From assembly GCA_016209685.1 (NCBI GenBank), contig JACQVQ010000008.1, forward strand, positions 193,778 through 257,777: a stretch of 64,000 nt of DNA. Direction: 5' to 3'. The notes below the pieces were generated by a model. The model was given only the letters and a program-made list of their open reading frames with translations. It was not told where the DNA came from and did no database searches. This DNA comes from Planctomycetota bacterium. Lineage in GTDB: Bacteria > Planctomycetota > Brocadiia > Brocadiales > Bathyanammoxibiaceae. Below are positions 1 through 8,703 of this stretch, one piece after another; position 1 is the stretch's first letter, and every line of letters begins with the position of its first letter. Position numbers and translations under genes: made by a program.

Positions 1-826
1 CGTCGTGGAGGAGGGCACCCATGGCCAGTACCCAGTTGGTGTCTTCAAGGTGAGATATGGTCAGGAGGCTGTGGGTGAAGACGTCCCCTTCCGGGTGGAG
101 GTTGTCGGGTTGTTTGACCCCCTTCATCTTGGTAATCTCAGGGAGGACGTGTTCCAGCAGTCCCAGTTCGTCCAGGAGCTTAATCCCGATAGAGCGGTTC
201 TTGTGGATGAGGATTTTTTCTAGTTCCTCCCTTATCCTTTCCCAGCTCACGGTGAGGATTTTGGGGGCGTACTCCTGGACGGCCTTCCTGGTGGACTCTT
301 CTATCTCATATTCAAAGCGGCTGGCGAAACGGACTGCCCGTATCATCCTTAGGCGGTCTTCTTTGAATCGCTCGCGGGGCTCGCCGATGGTGCGTATGAG
401 TCTTGATTTTATGTCCTGCTGTCCACCTACATAGTCCAGGAGTCTCTCCTGGATGGGGTCGTAGAACATGCCGTTGATGGTGAAGTCCCGCCGTCGGGCG
501 TCTCCCTCAGGGTCACAGAACCTTACACTGTCGGGGTGTCTGCCATCGGAGTAAGGCCCCTCTGAGCGGAAGGTGGCCACCTCAAACGGGTGCCCCTCCT
601 TTAAGACTATTATCACACCGAATTGGGCCCCCACCTGGATGGTCTTCTCAAAGAGGCCTGTTACCTCTTTTGGGCTGGCGCTGGTGGCTATGTCGTAGTC
701 GGAAGGGGTTATGCCCATAAGCATGTCCCGTACACAACCCCCCGCAAGTAGGGCTGTATAGCCCTTGCCACGAAGCTGACGCACAATCTCTATGGCCAGA
801 GCCTTTTTGGTATCCATTGACTTCAT
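1..826 (-). CDS. CCA-adding enzyme / poly(A) polymerase family tRNA nucleotidyltransferase, 3' part missing
   Basis: Reading the minus strand from 826 gives an open frame that leaves the window at base 1 (about 275 codons seen). It has the class II nucleotidyltransferase signature GGCVRD followed by DYDIAT (metal-binding acidic pair), then RRDFTINGMFYDP, the flexible-loop motif of this family. Near the window edge ALLHDV is the start of an HD-type domain. The family adds or repairs the CCA end of tRNA, or polyadenylates RNA; the sequence alone does not decide which. An ATG at 826 is followed in frame by another at 817 and neither has a clear Shine-Dalgarno site, so the start is uncertain by three codons. 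It is followed upstream by a heptad repeat and murD on the same strand. Confidence 0.9.
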   Translation of the reverse strand, partial: MKSMDTKKALAIEIVRQLRGKGYTALLAGGCVRDMLMGITPSDYDIATSASPKEVTGLFEKTIQVGAQFGVIIVLKEGHPFEVATFRSEGPYSDGRHPDSVRFCDPEGDARRRDFTINGMFYDPIQERLLDYVGGQQDIKSRLIRTIGEPRERFKEDRLRMIRAVRFASRFEYEIEESTRKAVQEYAPKILTVSWERIREELEKILIHKNRSIGIKLLDELGLLEHVLPEITKMKGVKQPDNLHPEGDVFTHSLLTISHLEDTNWVLAMGALLHD

Positions 827-832
827 TTTAAA

Positions 833-919
833 GAATCAGGAATACAGAATACAGAATACAGAATTCAGAATACGGAATTTAGAATACTGTATTCTGACTA
901 CTGGCTACTGACTACTGAA
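833..919. repeat. Heptamer-phased repeat array at the murD 3' end
   Basis: About eleven 7-bp units run in register: AATACAG three times, then AATTCAG, AATACGG, AATTTAG, AATACTG, TATTCTG, ACTACTG and variants. The centre AATACTGTATT is palindromic, so the array can fold on itself. It fills the gap behind murD and runs into the gene: the last codons of murD and its TAG stop (898-900) lie inside the array. Confidence 0.8.
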
Positions 920-2457
920 TTCCTGGCCCCTACCAGGGTCTTAAATTCCTTTCCCCTCTCCTGGAAATTCTCGTACATATCATAACTGGCACAGGCAGGG
1001 GAGAGAAGGACTATGTCACCAGGAGAGGCCACCTCGCCGGCAAGCCTTACAGCCTCTGCCAGAGAAGGGGACTGCAATACGTTGGGGAGCGTGCCCTTTG
1101 GATTCGCTTCGCTCACCACAGGCTTTAGCCTGGTTATGAGTCTCATTAGAGTTGGGGCCGTCTCTCCGATAAGTATGACACACTTGCTCCTCTGGGCGCA
1201 TTCCTGGGCAAAGGACTCCAGTGGTATCTTTTTGTCGTATCCCCCGGCTATGAGCACTATTGGGGCCTCAAAGGTCTTTAATCCAGCGATGGCTGATTCT
1301 GGCGTGGTGGCAATTGAATCGTTGTAGTACTTTACCCCCTTTACCTCTGCTACGAACTCCAGCCTGTGTTCCAGGCCCGAGAAGGATTGGATAGTCTTTT
1401 CAATATTTCTGCCGTTTACGCCCAGGAGGAGGGAGGCGCAGGAGGCGGCCAGTATGTTTTCCAAGTTGTGTTTACCAGGGAGGCTTCTGCCGGAGAGGCG
1501 TATCTTTTCTTCTACGGAGGCCAGCTTCAGGAGGGCCTCCTGACCCTTCTGGACGGCGGTACCGCCCAAGAAGAAGGCCCCGTAGCGCGGGGGTACCGCC
1601 TGGCTGCGGAAAGGAGGTAACACTGTCTGGCGAAAATTTGGCCTGTATTTCAGGCTGTACCACAGTACCCTGGACCTTGTCTCCTGGGCCCAGTCCCTTA
1701 GCCTGGGGTCGTCCCAGTTCAGGATTACGTAGTCTTCTGCGGTCTGGTGGCGGAATATGGCCTTTTTGGCCTCAATATAGCTATCCATGTCCTTATGACG
1801 GTCCAGGTGGTTGGGGGCCAGGTTAGTTACTACCGCCACATGGGGGGATTTCCTGATATGGTCCAGGTCTTCCAGTTGGAAGCTAGAGAGTTCCAGCACC
1901 ACAAGGTCTCCCGTCCCCATCTCTTCTACCCTCTCCAGGAGGGAATAACCCATGCCGATATTCCCCCCCAGCCATACCCTCTTCTCCGAACGCTGGAGCA
2001 TGGCGGCTATCAAGGCCGTGGTAGTGGATTTGCCTTTACTTCCGGTGATACCTACGATGGAGGCAGGACAAAATTTAAAGAACAGGTTCATCTCTGTCTC
2101 CAGTGGTACGCCGTTTTCCCTGGCTATGTGGAGGAATCTGGAGTCTCTCGGTATGGCGGGGTTAACCACTACCATGTCCACGTCTTTGAAATCCTCCTCT
2201 CTGTGACCACCCAGGTGTAGCTCCAGAGGCAGTCCCTTGATGGACTCCAGGGAAGGGGCGAGTTGGGACGTCTTCTTAAGGTCAGTAACGGTTACGCTGG
2301 CCCCATGGGTTACGAGGAAGCGGGTAAGACCGGCGCCTCCCCCGAAGAGCCCCAGGCCCATTACAGTTATCTTTTTTCCTTTAAAGACGGTCGCACTGTC
2401 TTGTGGATGGGTGGGGGCGTATTGTAATGCACCCCTGACGGACGTCCGTTTATCCAT
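898..2457 (-). CDS. murD: UDP-N-acetylmuramoylalanine-D-glutamate ligase MurD
   Basis: This cytoplasmic Mur ligase adds D-glutamate to UDP-MurNAc-L-Ala in peptidoglycan synthesis. Visible motifs are the P-loop GITGSKGKSTTTA, NLAPNHLDRHKDMDSY, GKHNLENILAA, YYNDSIATTPES and the C-terminal LLSPACASYDMYENFQERG. The frame opens at 2466, but the ATG at 2457 (MDKRTSV) is preferred because GGAG lies just upstream. The protein is about 70 residues longer than usual. Extra parts coincide with palindromic DNA: an N-terminal GALQYAPTHP stretch, a segment around 1555-1610 holding GGCGGTACCGCC, and a C-terminal tail SVVSSQ from the heptad array. The order in peptidoglycan synthesis is firm; the true N-terminus is less so. 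Confidence 0.95.
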   Translation of the reverse strand: MDKRTSVRGALQYAPTHPQDSATVFKGKKITVMGLGLFGGGAGLTRFLVTHGASVTVTDLKKTSQLAPSLESIKGLPLELHLGGHREEDFKDVDMVVVNPAIPRDSRFLHIARENGVPLETEMNLFFKFCPASIVGITGSKGKSTTTALIAAMLQRSEKRVWLGGNIGMGYSLLERVEEMGTGDLVVLELSSFQLEDLDHIRKSPHVAVVTNLAPNHLDRHKDMDSYIEAKKAIFRHQTAEDYVILNWDDPRLRDWAQETRSRVLWYSLKYRPNFRQTVLPPFRSQAVPPRYGAFFLGGTAVQKGQEALLKLASVEEKIRLSGRSLPGKHNLENILAASCASLLLGVNGRNIEKTIQSFSGLEHRLEFVAEVKGVKYYNDSIATTPESAIAGLKTFEAPIVLIAGGYDKKIPLESFAQECAQRSKCVILIGETAPTLMRLITRLKPVVSEANPKGTLPNVLQSPSLAEAVRLAGEVASPGDIVLLSPACASYDMYENFQERGKEFKTLVGARNSVVSSQ

Positions 2458-2478
2458 TATCTCCATGTTTTAAATATA

Positions 2479-2616
2479 CGCAGGCTAAGGCCTGCGGCTA
2501 CTTACCTCTCGCAGGCTAAAGGCGTTGGAATAAGGTGTAGCGTGCCAGCTTGCTGGCACGTTGGCGTTGGAGCAAGCTCCAACGCTACATTCTCGCAGGC
2601 TAAAGCCTGCGGCTAC
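2479..2616. repeat. Cluster of four palindromic repeats between murD and pyrF
   Basis: Two copies of a GCAGGCTAAAGCCTGC-type hairpin followed by GGCTAC (2479-2502 and 2594-2616, the first with one change) flank two other hairpins: GTGCCAGCTTGCTGGCAC (about 2541-2558) and GTTGGAGCAAGCTCCAAC (about 2565-2582). The last copy contains the TAG stop of pyrF. The first hairpin type recurs at 6174, near 40321 (inverted) and 50079. Confidence 0.85.
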
Positions 2617-3598
2617 TACGCCTCTTGGCCCTCTCTGCGGCCTCTGCCACCTCGGAGTGCATCTTTACCACCGCCTGTCTTATAGCCTCTTCCCAGTCTG
2701 TGGTCTTGCCGCTTTTTTGCCGCCGGGTCTGTCTTGGGCGGATACCACCCCCTGGGGGGTATAGATAGGCAAAGATGATGGAGCGGGAGGAACTTATTAT
2801 TGCGCCATAACCATCGGCATTAAAATAGGCGTCCAGTCCTCTTGCCCCGGCCCCTTGCGCACCATAGCCAGGTACCAGGAAGAAGGCCCTGGGTATGAGA
2901 CGCCTCAGACGGTTGGCTGCCCTGGGGTATTGGGCCCCTACTACGGCCCCCACACTGCTATAGCCATTTTTGCCTATAAGCCCCTTCCCCCATTGCCCTA
3001 CCTTTTTGGCCACCTTTTCAAAAAATCTCTCCCCGTCCGAGGCAGACAGGTCCTGGAAGTCCCTGGAAGAGGGGTTGGTAGTCTTTACCAGGATGAAGAG
3101 GCCCTTGGCTTTTTCCCCAGCCACTTTGAGGAAGGGGGCTATACTATCCCCTCCCAGGTAAGGGTTGAGCGTTACCGAATCAGTCCCGTACCCCTGGAGT
3201 GTGGTTTTGTCTAGTTTGACCTCTCCCAGATGGGCCTGGGCGTAGGCAAGGGCGGTGTGTTCTACGTCCCCCCTCTTTATGTCCCCTATGGTCACCAGCC
3301 CTTTCTTCTGGGCATAGGCTATGGTCTTTCGGTATGCCTCCATCCCCCAGGGTCCCAGTAGTTCGTAAAAGGCGACCTGGAGTTTCACTACACCGGTATA
3401 GGGGGATACGACGTCCAAGACCTTTCTGTTAAATTCCAGTATTGCCCAGCTTGCCCCCCTTAACCCTTGCCCATGGTCTTTGAATGCCTTGTCTTTTATC
3501 TCTTGTGGTAAGTATTGAAGTTGTGGGTCAAGGCCCACCGCAATGGGACTACCCTTCTCCTGTATCACCTCTATGAGGCGATCGGCAAAATTCTTCAA
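2600..3598 (-). CDS. pyrF: Orotidine 5'-phosphate decarboxylase, type 2
   Basis: PyrF makes UMP from OMP, the last step of pyrimidine synthesis. The sequence matches the type 2 subfamily: AVGLDPQ near the N-terminus, [12 protein letters not shown] with the catalytic Lys-Asp-Asp set, [13 protein letters not shown], and [13 protein letters not shown]. At 332 residues it is longer than type 2 relatives (about 270-310). A Pro/Arg-rich segment near residue 285, encoded by palindromic DNA around 2725-2762, sits between FADGYGAII-like strands and the final helix. The start is a TTG that overlaps the trpG stop as TTGA (3595-3598), suggesting translational coupling. The stop codon and the last residues RRL come from a dispersed hairpin repeat. 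Confidence 0.92.
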   Translation of the reverse strand: MKNFADRLIEVIQEKGSPIAVGLDPQLQYLPQEIKDKAFKDHGQGLRGASWAILEFNRKVLDVVSPYTGVVKLQVAFYELLGPWGMEAYRKTIAYAQKKGLVTIGDIKRGDVEHTALAYAQAHLGEVKLDKTTLQGYGTDSVTLNPYLGGDSIAPFLKVAGEKAKGLFILVKTTNPSSRDFQDLSASDGERFFEKVAKKVGQWGKGLIGKNGYSSVGAVVGAQYPRAANRLRRLIPRAFFLVPGYGAQGAGARGLDAYFNADGYGAIISSSRSIIFAYLYPPGGGIRPRQTRRQKSGKTTDWEEAIRQAVVKMHSEVAEAAERAKRRSSRRL

Positions 3599-4170
3599 GT
3601 TTTTTCTTTGAGTTCCAGAAAATTTTTAATTAGCTTTGGGCCTTCCTCTGTAAGGAAGGATTCGGGATGGAACTGTACCCCTTCCAGGAGGTACTCCTTG
3701 TGTCTGAGGCCCATGATTTCGTCCCTCTCCGCCCAGGCATTGACCTCTAAGCAAGAGGGGAGGCTCTCTGGTCTTACTATAAGAGAATGATACCGGGTGG
3801 CCTCAAAGGGGTTGGCCAGACCACGGAATATGGTCTTGCCGTCGTGATGTATCATGGAGGTCTTTCCGTGCATGAGTCTCCCGGCCCTGACGATTTCCCC
3901 CCCCAGGACGTAGGCGATACACTGGTGTCCCAGGCATACGCCCAGGATAGGTATCTTGCCCATAAAGTGTTTTATAACCTCGTTAGAGATGCCGCTCTCT
4001 CGTGGGGTGCAGGGGCCTGGGGAGATAATGATATGTCCAGGGGTTTTATCCTCAATCTCCCTCAGGGTAATCTTGTCGTTTCTTGCGACCTCCACCTCCC
4101 GGCCCAGTTCCCCGATACACTGGACAAGGTTGTACGTAAAGGAATCGTAGTTATCTATTACCAGAACCAA
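3595..4170 (-). CDS. trpG: Glutamine amidotransferase of anthranilate / aminodeoxychorismate synthase
   Basis: The 191-residue class I amidotransferase releases ammonia from glutamine for anthranilate (tryptophan) or aminodeoxychorismate (folate) synthesis; TrpG and PabA cannot be told apart here. It has the N-terminal [12 protein letters not shown], the oxyanion region SPGPCTP, the nucleophile elbow GVCLGHQ with the catalytic Cys, and the HPES His/Glu pair near the end. The start is TTG at 4170, with a weak GAGAG upstream. No trpE/pabB partner lies in the window; the next gene in the transcript is pyrF, which it overlaps by 4 bp. Confidence 0.92.
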   Translation of the reverse strand: MVLVIDNYDSFTYNLVQCIGELGREVEVARNDKITLREIEDKTPGHIIISPGPCTPRESGISNEVIKHFMGKIPILGVCLGHQCIAYVLGGEIVRAGRLMHGKTSMIHHDGKTIFRGLANPFEATRYHSLIVRPESLPSCLEVNAWAERDEIMGLRHKEYLLEGVQFHPESFLTEEGPKLIKNFLELKEKT

Positions 4171-4231
4171 TTTAGTCTCTCATGTACAAATTACCCCAAA
4201 TTTTAGCAAAAGGGAGGCCAAATTTAAAGGG

Positions 4232-5284
4232 TCATTGAGGTATCACCAACGTCTGCCCTGGGACCAGGCGGTCTCTATTTGGGATACCCTCCCGATTGGC
4301 CTCAAATATAGTCTTCCATCGGGAGCCGTCGTTGTAATACTGCCTGGCTAACTTACAGAGTGTGTCGCCTTGTTTGACCTTATGGGTTTTAGGGGAGGCG
4401 TTGTTGTCTGCCGTACCTAACCTGGCCTTTACTCCCTGTATACTTTGATTGGAGGCCGCCAGGGTCTTCCACCTGTATCTCCTCTCCTCCTGGAGGGATT
4501 TAACTACCGGGATTCTGGCCACTGTCTCCCTGCATACCTCGTCGGCAGCCTTGGCGACGTAGAGGTCTCTTAAGGCTATTACGTTTTGTATGGAGCCGGC
4601 AACAAAGTCTATGGGGTTGGTGGCAACCCTTATGTTGTTATCCCTCCTTACCTCTGCCACTTCAAAGAGGGTACTGCCGTCGTGGGTGGAGACGCATCTG
4701 ACATAGACTCCCACAACCACTTGCGTAAAGACGAGGTAATAATGGGCCCCGTAATGCGTAACCTTTCCATAAATGACGGCATCTACCCCCAGTGTCTTCC
4801 CTAAGTCTTTAGGGGTGCATTTGTAAAGCTTTTTAGGGCTGGTGGTGCCTAGTTCCTGTAATATTGCGTCCGTCTCCAATAGTCCTAAGAGTTCAAATTC
4901 TCTAAGGGCGAGATGGGCAAAGAAGAACCTTCTTAGGCGGTTGGAATAGGTCCAGCTCCAGTCCTTTTTCTCCTCCTCAGATCGGTTAGTGATTGGCTCT
5001 CCATTTAACGTGAAGTCCCCCCCCTGCAGGTTCTCAAAGGGCAGGATGGCCAGTTTTTTGGGGGGGTTCGTGGAGAAAGAGGGTGAACACCTGAAGAATC
5101 GTTGCCCTGGGTCTAGCTGATAAATACGATCCAGGAGTTTCTTTTCGCCAGAGTATCCTTTATCCTTTTCTTCCTGGTAGAAGGGGTCATTATTTTGGGC
5201 GGAGAGGTCCCTGTACTGGTTATTGGCACAACCACCGAGGAGGAACAGCAGGAGTGTTATTAGGGTGGCAATCCACCCCTTCAC
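4232..5284 (-). CDS. Lipoprotein with DUF799/GNA1162-like domain and C-terminal LysM domain
   Basis: A GTG at 5284 gives a classic lipoprotein signal: MKGWIATLITLLLFLLGGC, with the lipobox LGGC. The longer open frame starts at 5374, but its extra N-terminus contains SLPLTLNEVKG, a peptide typical of a palindromic repeat, so I reject it. The middle holds KLAILPFENL and a VDAVIYGKVTHYGAHYYLVF block resembling the DUF799/GNA1162 outer-membrane lipoprotein family (CsgG-like fold). The last 45 residues, KVKQGDTLCKLARQYYND to LVPGQTLVIP, are one LysM peptidoglycan-binding domain. It is probably anchored in the outer membrane and tethered to the wall. Function is not known. Confidence 0.8.
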   Translation of the reverse strand: MKGWIATLITLLLFLLGGCANNQYRDLSAQNNDPFYQEEKDKGYSGEKKLLDRIYQLDPGQRFFRCSPSFSTNPPKKLAILPFENLQGGDFTLNGEPITNRSEEEKKDWSWTYSNRLRRFFFAHLALREFELLGLLETDAILQELGTTSPKKLYKCTPKDLGKTLGVDAVIYGKVTHYGAHYYLVFTQVVVGVYVRCVSTHDGSTLFEVAEVRRDNNIRVATNPIDFVAGSIQNVIALRDLYVAKAADEVCRETVARIPVVKSLQEERRYRWKTLAASNQSIQGVKARLGTADNNASPKTHKVKQGDTLCKLARQYYNDGSRWKTIFEANREGIPNRDRLVPGQTLVIPQ

Positions 5285-5640
5285 TTCGTTCAGGGTCAAG
5301 GGCAGGCTCAGGCGGACTGTCCCCGTATCAATAAGGTATGGGGCTGGCGGAAAAGTGGGTAAAAACTTTGCCACAGTTTATCTTAGAATAAGGTTTTACC
5401 AACACCACCCTTGCCCAGGGGGGCATTATACGGCCTTTCCTTTTCAAGTCAAGCGTAAACGGCTGTATTTTGTAAAGTAAGTAGGGGCATGTTGTCCGCC
5501 CTCCAAACTAATTGGCGGGCTTTCAGCCTGAGGCGGATACCCTACCGGCTTATGATGTAATTGCATTTTTCTTCAAAAGTTGTTATTGTAAGGCAGGTCG
5601 GTGGACGGTGGTTGGTGCCGCTACCTGCCTGACGACAAGG
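5285..5640. other. Divergent intergenic region
   Basis: About 350 bp separate two divergent lipoprotein genes and should hold both promoters. I see a GTAGGGGC half-element at 5482, a CCTGAGGCGG palindrome half at 5528 and a CTTCGTTCAGGGTCAAGG repeat near 5286. No convincing -35/-10 pair was found. Confidence 0.4.
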
Positions 5641-6120
5641 ATGAGACTGGATAGAATAATCCTTTTATTGGGAGTGGCCCTGTCCGCCTTAGGTGGATTG
5701 GGTGGATGTTCGGGGATGTCCGAGCAGATGACCGCGGGCTTCGTTAAGGGTATGAGGACCATCCCTGAATCAGACTTCACTCCAGGCGAAAAGGAACGTG
5801 TGGTCAAGGTCAAGAATAGGTTTGAGACCCTCTTTGAACAGGAGCTTAAGAAGAAACTAGAGCAGAGGGGACTTGAGGGCCTAAAGGGCTGGATGGTACT
5901 GTTAAGGTTCCAGTCTGATGGCTTTACCAAGACCGCCGGTCTCTCCCTCTATACCTATTGGGGGCAGGAAGAAAGACGCGATATCTATGCCGTACCGCTT
6001 GAACGCTTCCTGGATGAGTCTCAGACTGTAGAACTGGTGGATAAGGCCACAGAAGAGGTGACGGACTACTTATCGCAGAAGGCCGGCCACAGGCAGACAC
6101 TCCTGGCCGACCCCAGGTAG
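5641..6120 (+). CDS. Small lipoprotein of unknown function
   Basis: The ATG at 5641 follows AAGG and begins a lipoprotein signal, MRLDRIILLLGVALSALGG, with lipobox LGGC. The frame is open further upstream, but that part has no leader features. The mature part is about 135 residues, charged and predicted helical (GEKERVVKVKNRFETLFEQE), followed by a beta-like segment (WMVLLRFQSDGFTKTAGLSL). I do not recognise the family. It is monocistronic, with repeats on its 3' side. Confidence 0.65.
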   Translation: MRLDRIILLLGVALSALGGLGGCSGMSEQMTAGFVKGMRTIPESDFTPGEKERVVKVKNRFETLFEQELKKKLEQRGLEGLKGWMVLLRFQSDGFTKTAGLSLYTYWGQEERRDIYAVPLERFLDESQTVELVDKATEEVTDYLSQKAGHRQTLLADPR

Positions 6121-6143
6121 CGTAAGGACGGGCCTGTTGTATA

Positions 6144-6197
6144 GTAGCCGCAACCTTTAGGTTGCGTTGTTTCTCGCAGGCTAAAGCCTGCGGCTAC
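6144..6197. repeat. Two hairpin repeats
   Basis: TAGCCGCAACCTTTAGGTTGCG (two related arms, 6144-6165) is followed by the GCAGGCTAAAGCCTGC hairpin with GGCTAC tail (6174-6197). They sit between convergent genes and could act as a bidirectional terminator, although no U-tract follows. Confidence 0.7.
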
Positions 6198-6221
6198 TTT
6201 GGGCGGGAGCCAGAGGTACCT

Positions 6222-7103
6222 CTAAAAGGAACTGTACAGTATACTGCTAAAGGCCCCGTGGGGCATAATAGTCCTGAAGCCGTTTACTGTCTCTGTAAGA
6301 TTGGCGGTCATCCTTTTTATGTCTTTGTAGAGGTCTTCCTCGGTTACTAACTTCCCAAGCGTCCCCTCTCCTCTATTAACCTTTCCTAAGAGGATGTTGG
6401 CATTGGAGGTGGCCTCTTTAAGCTCGCTAAAGAGGGTCTCATCCATAAATAGCTTACCCATAGTGCCCTCACCCCTTGACAGCTTGCCCAGGAGGCTATT
6501 GGCGTTACCCGTGGTCTCTTTAAGGTCGTTAAAGAGGGTTTCGTCTGTGAAGAGACGGCCCATGGTCCCTTTACCTTGCTCCATCCCTTCCAGGAGGTTG
6601 TTGGCCCTCTTCAGGGCGCCTGCCAGGTTATGGATGAAATCCTCGCTGACAAGCCTCTCCAGGCTGGACATGGCCGTATCAAAACGCACTACCATGTCAC
6701 TAAGGCCGGGGATGTCTACCCCTTGGATTGTGCTCCCTGAGGGTAAGACAGGCCGGGTAGGTGGTACAAGGTTTAGGTCCACATAACTCTTACCAAAGAG
6801 GAAATCAGGGATGATGGTGGCCACAGAACCCTCTCTGATGGATATCTTCTTTTCAATGGCCATGGCTATCAGGAGCCTATCCCCTTCCACGACCACCTTT
6901 TTTACCGTCCCTATATCCATCCCTGAAAGGGTGACCTTGGCCCCTTTCTTGACGCCCTTGGAACTCTGGAAGTAGGCATTGTACGTATTGTGTTTCTTAA
7001 AGAGTCTTCCCAGGTGCTCTGCCCTGAAGGTCACTGCCCCCAGGATTACCATGCCCACGATAAAGAATATCCCTACTTTTTTAGCAGAGTCAGGCGAATG
7101 CAT
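6222..7103 (-). CDS. mlaD: MlaD-family MCE lipid-transport protein
   Basis: This is the periplasmic substrate-binding subunit of an Mla/Mce lipid transporter. An N-terminal membrane anchor (VGIFFIVGMVILGAVTF, residues 10-26) is followed by one MCE domain (YFQSSKGVKKGAKVTLSG to KSYVDLNLVP). The C-terminal half has three degenerate repeats of about 33 residues with the pattern GxGTxGxLxxxExLxxDLKxxTxNAN (residues about 178-275), probably an extended helical/coiled shaft. GGAGG lies 6 nt before the ATG. It is the last gene of argB-mlaE-mlaF-mlaD. Confidence 0.92.
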   Translation of the reverse strand: MHSPDSAKKVGIFFIVGMVILGAVTFRAEHLGRLFKKHNTYNAYFQSSKGVKKGAKVTLSGMDIGTVKKVVVEGDRLLIAMAIEKKISIREGSVATIIPDFLFGKSYVDLNLVPPTRPVLPSGSTIQGVDIPGLSDMVVRFDTAMSSLERLVSEDFIHNLAGALKRANNLLEGMEQGKGTMGRLFTDETLFNDLKETTGNANSLLGKLSRGEGTMGKLFMDETLFSELKEATSNANILLGKVNRGEGTLGKLVTEEDLYKDIKRMTANLTETVNGFRTIMPHGAFSSILYSSF

Positions 7104-7126
7104 GACTATCCTCCATTAGCTAGTGG

Positions 7127-7906
7127 TCAGGGGGCAACCCCCTGTCCCCTCTCCCCATTGTGTCTCTTAAATCTGCTGATAAACTGTTCTACTATAGGAT
7201 TTGTGCTCCTGCAAAAGGCCTCCGGAGAACCTTGCTCAACGATTTTACCCTCGTATATCATACAGATGAGGTCTGCAATCTCAAAGGCTGAATCCATATC
7301 GTGGGTGACGATTACCACCGTCTTCCTTAACCTGTCCCTGAGGTCTGCTATGAGGGAATCAATGTTCTGGGCCATTATAGGGTCAAGGCCGGTGGTGGGC
7401 TCGTCAAAGAGGATTATCTCGGGGTCCATCGCAAGTGCCCTGGCGATGGCCACCCTCTTTCTCATACCACCACTGAGCTCTCCAGGGAGTTCTAATTCCT
7501 TCCCCTTCAGGCCCACGAGGGCAAGTTTTTCTCGGATAATCTGGTCTATCTCTTCACGACCTAGCCTTCCTTGCTCCACGAGGCCAAGTCCTACGTTTTC
7601 CCCTACGTTTAAGGAATTCAGCAGTGCCGAGCCCTGGAATACCATGGCAAACCTGCGGCGTATCTCCTCAAGTCTACGGCTATACCTGTTGGGCATCTCC
7701 TGGTCAAAGATATAGACGTTGCCAGAATCCGGGCTAAGGAGCCCCACCATGTGTTTCAACAGGACGCTCTTTCCGGCCCCACTACCTCCTACTATGGCCG
7801 TGGCAGTCCCGGCAGGTATCTTAAGGTCTACTCCCCTCAGGACATGGTTATTCCTGAACCACTTATGGAGCTGGCGGACGTCAATAGCTATCCCATTCGT
7901 TCCCAT
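7127..7906 (-). CDS. mlaF: MlaF ABC transporter ATPase
   Basis: The ATPase of the Mla lipid transporter couples ATP hydrolysis to phospholipid movement with MlaE. It has Walker A GGSGAGKSVLLK, the Q-loop region MVFQGSALLNSLNVGENV, signature LSGGMRKRVAIARAL and Walker B IILFDEPTTGLDP. An upstream GTG at 7921 overlaps mlaE, but the ATG at 7906 has GGAG five bases before it and starts right after the mlaE stop, so I chose it. Confidence 0.95.
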   Translation of the reverse strand: MGTNGIAIDVRQLHKWFRNNHVLRGVDLKIPAGTATAIVGGSGAGKSVLLKHMVGLLSPDSGNVYIFDQEMPNRYSRRLEEIRRRFAMVFQGSALLNSLNVGENVGLGLVEQGRLGREEIDQIIREKLALVGLKGKELELPGELSGGMRKRVAIARALAMDPEIILFDEPTTGLDPIMAQNIDSLIADLRDRLRKTVVIVTHDMDSAFEIADLICMIYEGKIVEQGSPEAFCRSTNPIVEQFISRFKRHNGERGQGVAP

Positions 7907-7908
7907 GA

Positions 7909-8703
7909 TTACTCCAGCCACAACCTGGTTACAAAGTAATTAAATACATAAACGCTTACGAAGGATATCACCACGGAATTAGTAGTGGCAAGCCCCACCT
8001 CTCCCGGCCCTCCAGTAGTGGTCAAACCCTTATGACAGCTCACTATAGATATTATAACCCCAAAGACTACCGACTTGACCAGACCTTTTGCCATGTCTTC
8101 AAACGTCAGATAATCGGCCACGTTATCAAAGTAGGCGAGAAAGGGCACCTTGAAATAGGCCTTAGCTACGGCCGCACCCCCCAGGGTACCGATAAAATCC
8201 ACGTATATTACCAGTATGGGCAGCATGGTAATGCAGGCAAGAAACCTGGGCATTACCAGATACCTGACGGGGTTTATGCTCAAGGTCCTCAGGGCGTCTA
8301 TCTCCTCCGAGACGCTCATGGTGGCAATCTCTGCAGTTATGGCGGCACCTATCCTCCCTATAACCAGTATGGCAGTAAGGACAGGGCCTAACTCCCTGGC
8401 CATACCTATGGAGACTATTGCCCCAAGGTCTTCTTCCTGGCCAAATTGTTGCAGGGCAACCCCTGTCTGGAGGGCAAGGACAAAACCCACGAAGATTGCC
8501 GTAAGGGAGGCGATGGGCAGGGAGTCGGCCCCTATCTTCCCCATCTGGGGCAGGACTTTATCCAGGTTACGGAAGACTACCTTACACCACAAGATTGCCT
8601 CTACCAATAACAGGAGCATCTCCCCTGCAGATTGGAAGAAGTCCAGGAGTCTCTGTCCTAGCAGGACAAAAAATCTATCTACCTTTTTGGTCTTCTTTTT
8701 CAA
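7909..8703 (-). CDS. mlaE: MlaE-family ABC permease
   Basis: The inner-membrane permease of the Mla system has five to six hydrophobic segments and the family core GMARELGPVLTAILVIGRIGAAITAEIATM (given only in part here: RELGPVLTA, GRIGAAITAE). The conserved EEIDALRTLSINPVRYLVMPR follows. The start is TTG at 8703, overlapping the argB stop as TTGA; no better start exists before the conserved part, and the basic N-terminus KKKTKKVDRF fits a cytoplasmic end. Confidence 0.93.
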   Translation of the reverse strand: MKKKTKKVDRFFVLLGQRLLDFFQSAGEMLLLLVEAILWCKVVFRNLDKVLPQMGKIGADSLPIASLTAIFVGFVLALQTGVALQQFGQEEDLGAIVSIGMARELGPVLTAILVIGRIGAAITAEIATMSVSEEIDALRTLSINPVRYLVMPRFLACITMLPILVIYVDFIGTLGGAAVAKAYFKVPFLAYFDNVADYLTFEDMAKGLVKSVVFGVIISIVSCHKGLTTTGGPGEVGLATTNSVVISFVSVYVFNYFVTRLWLE

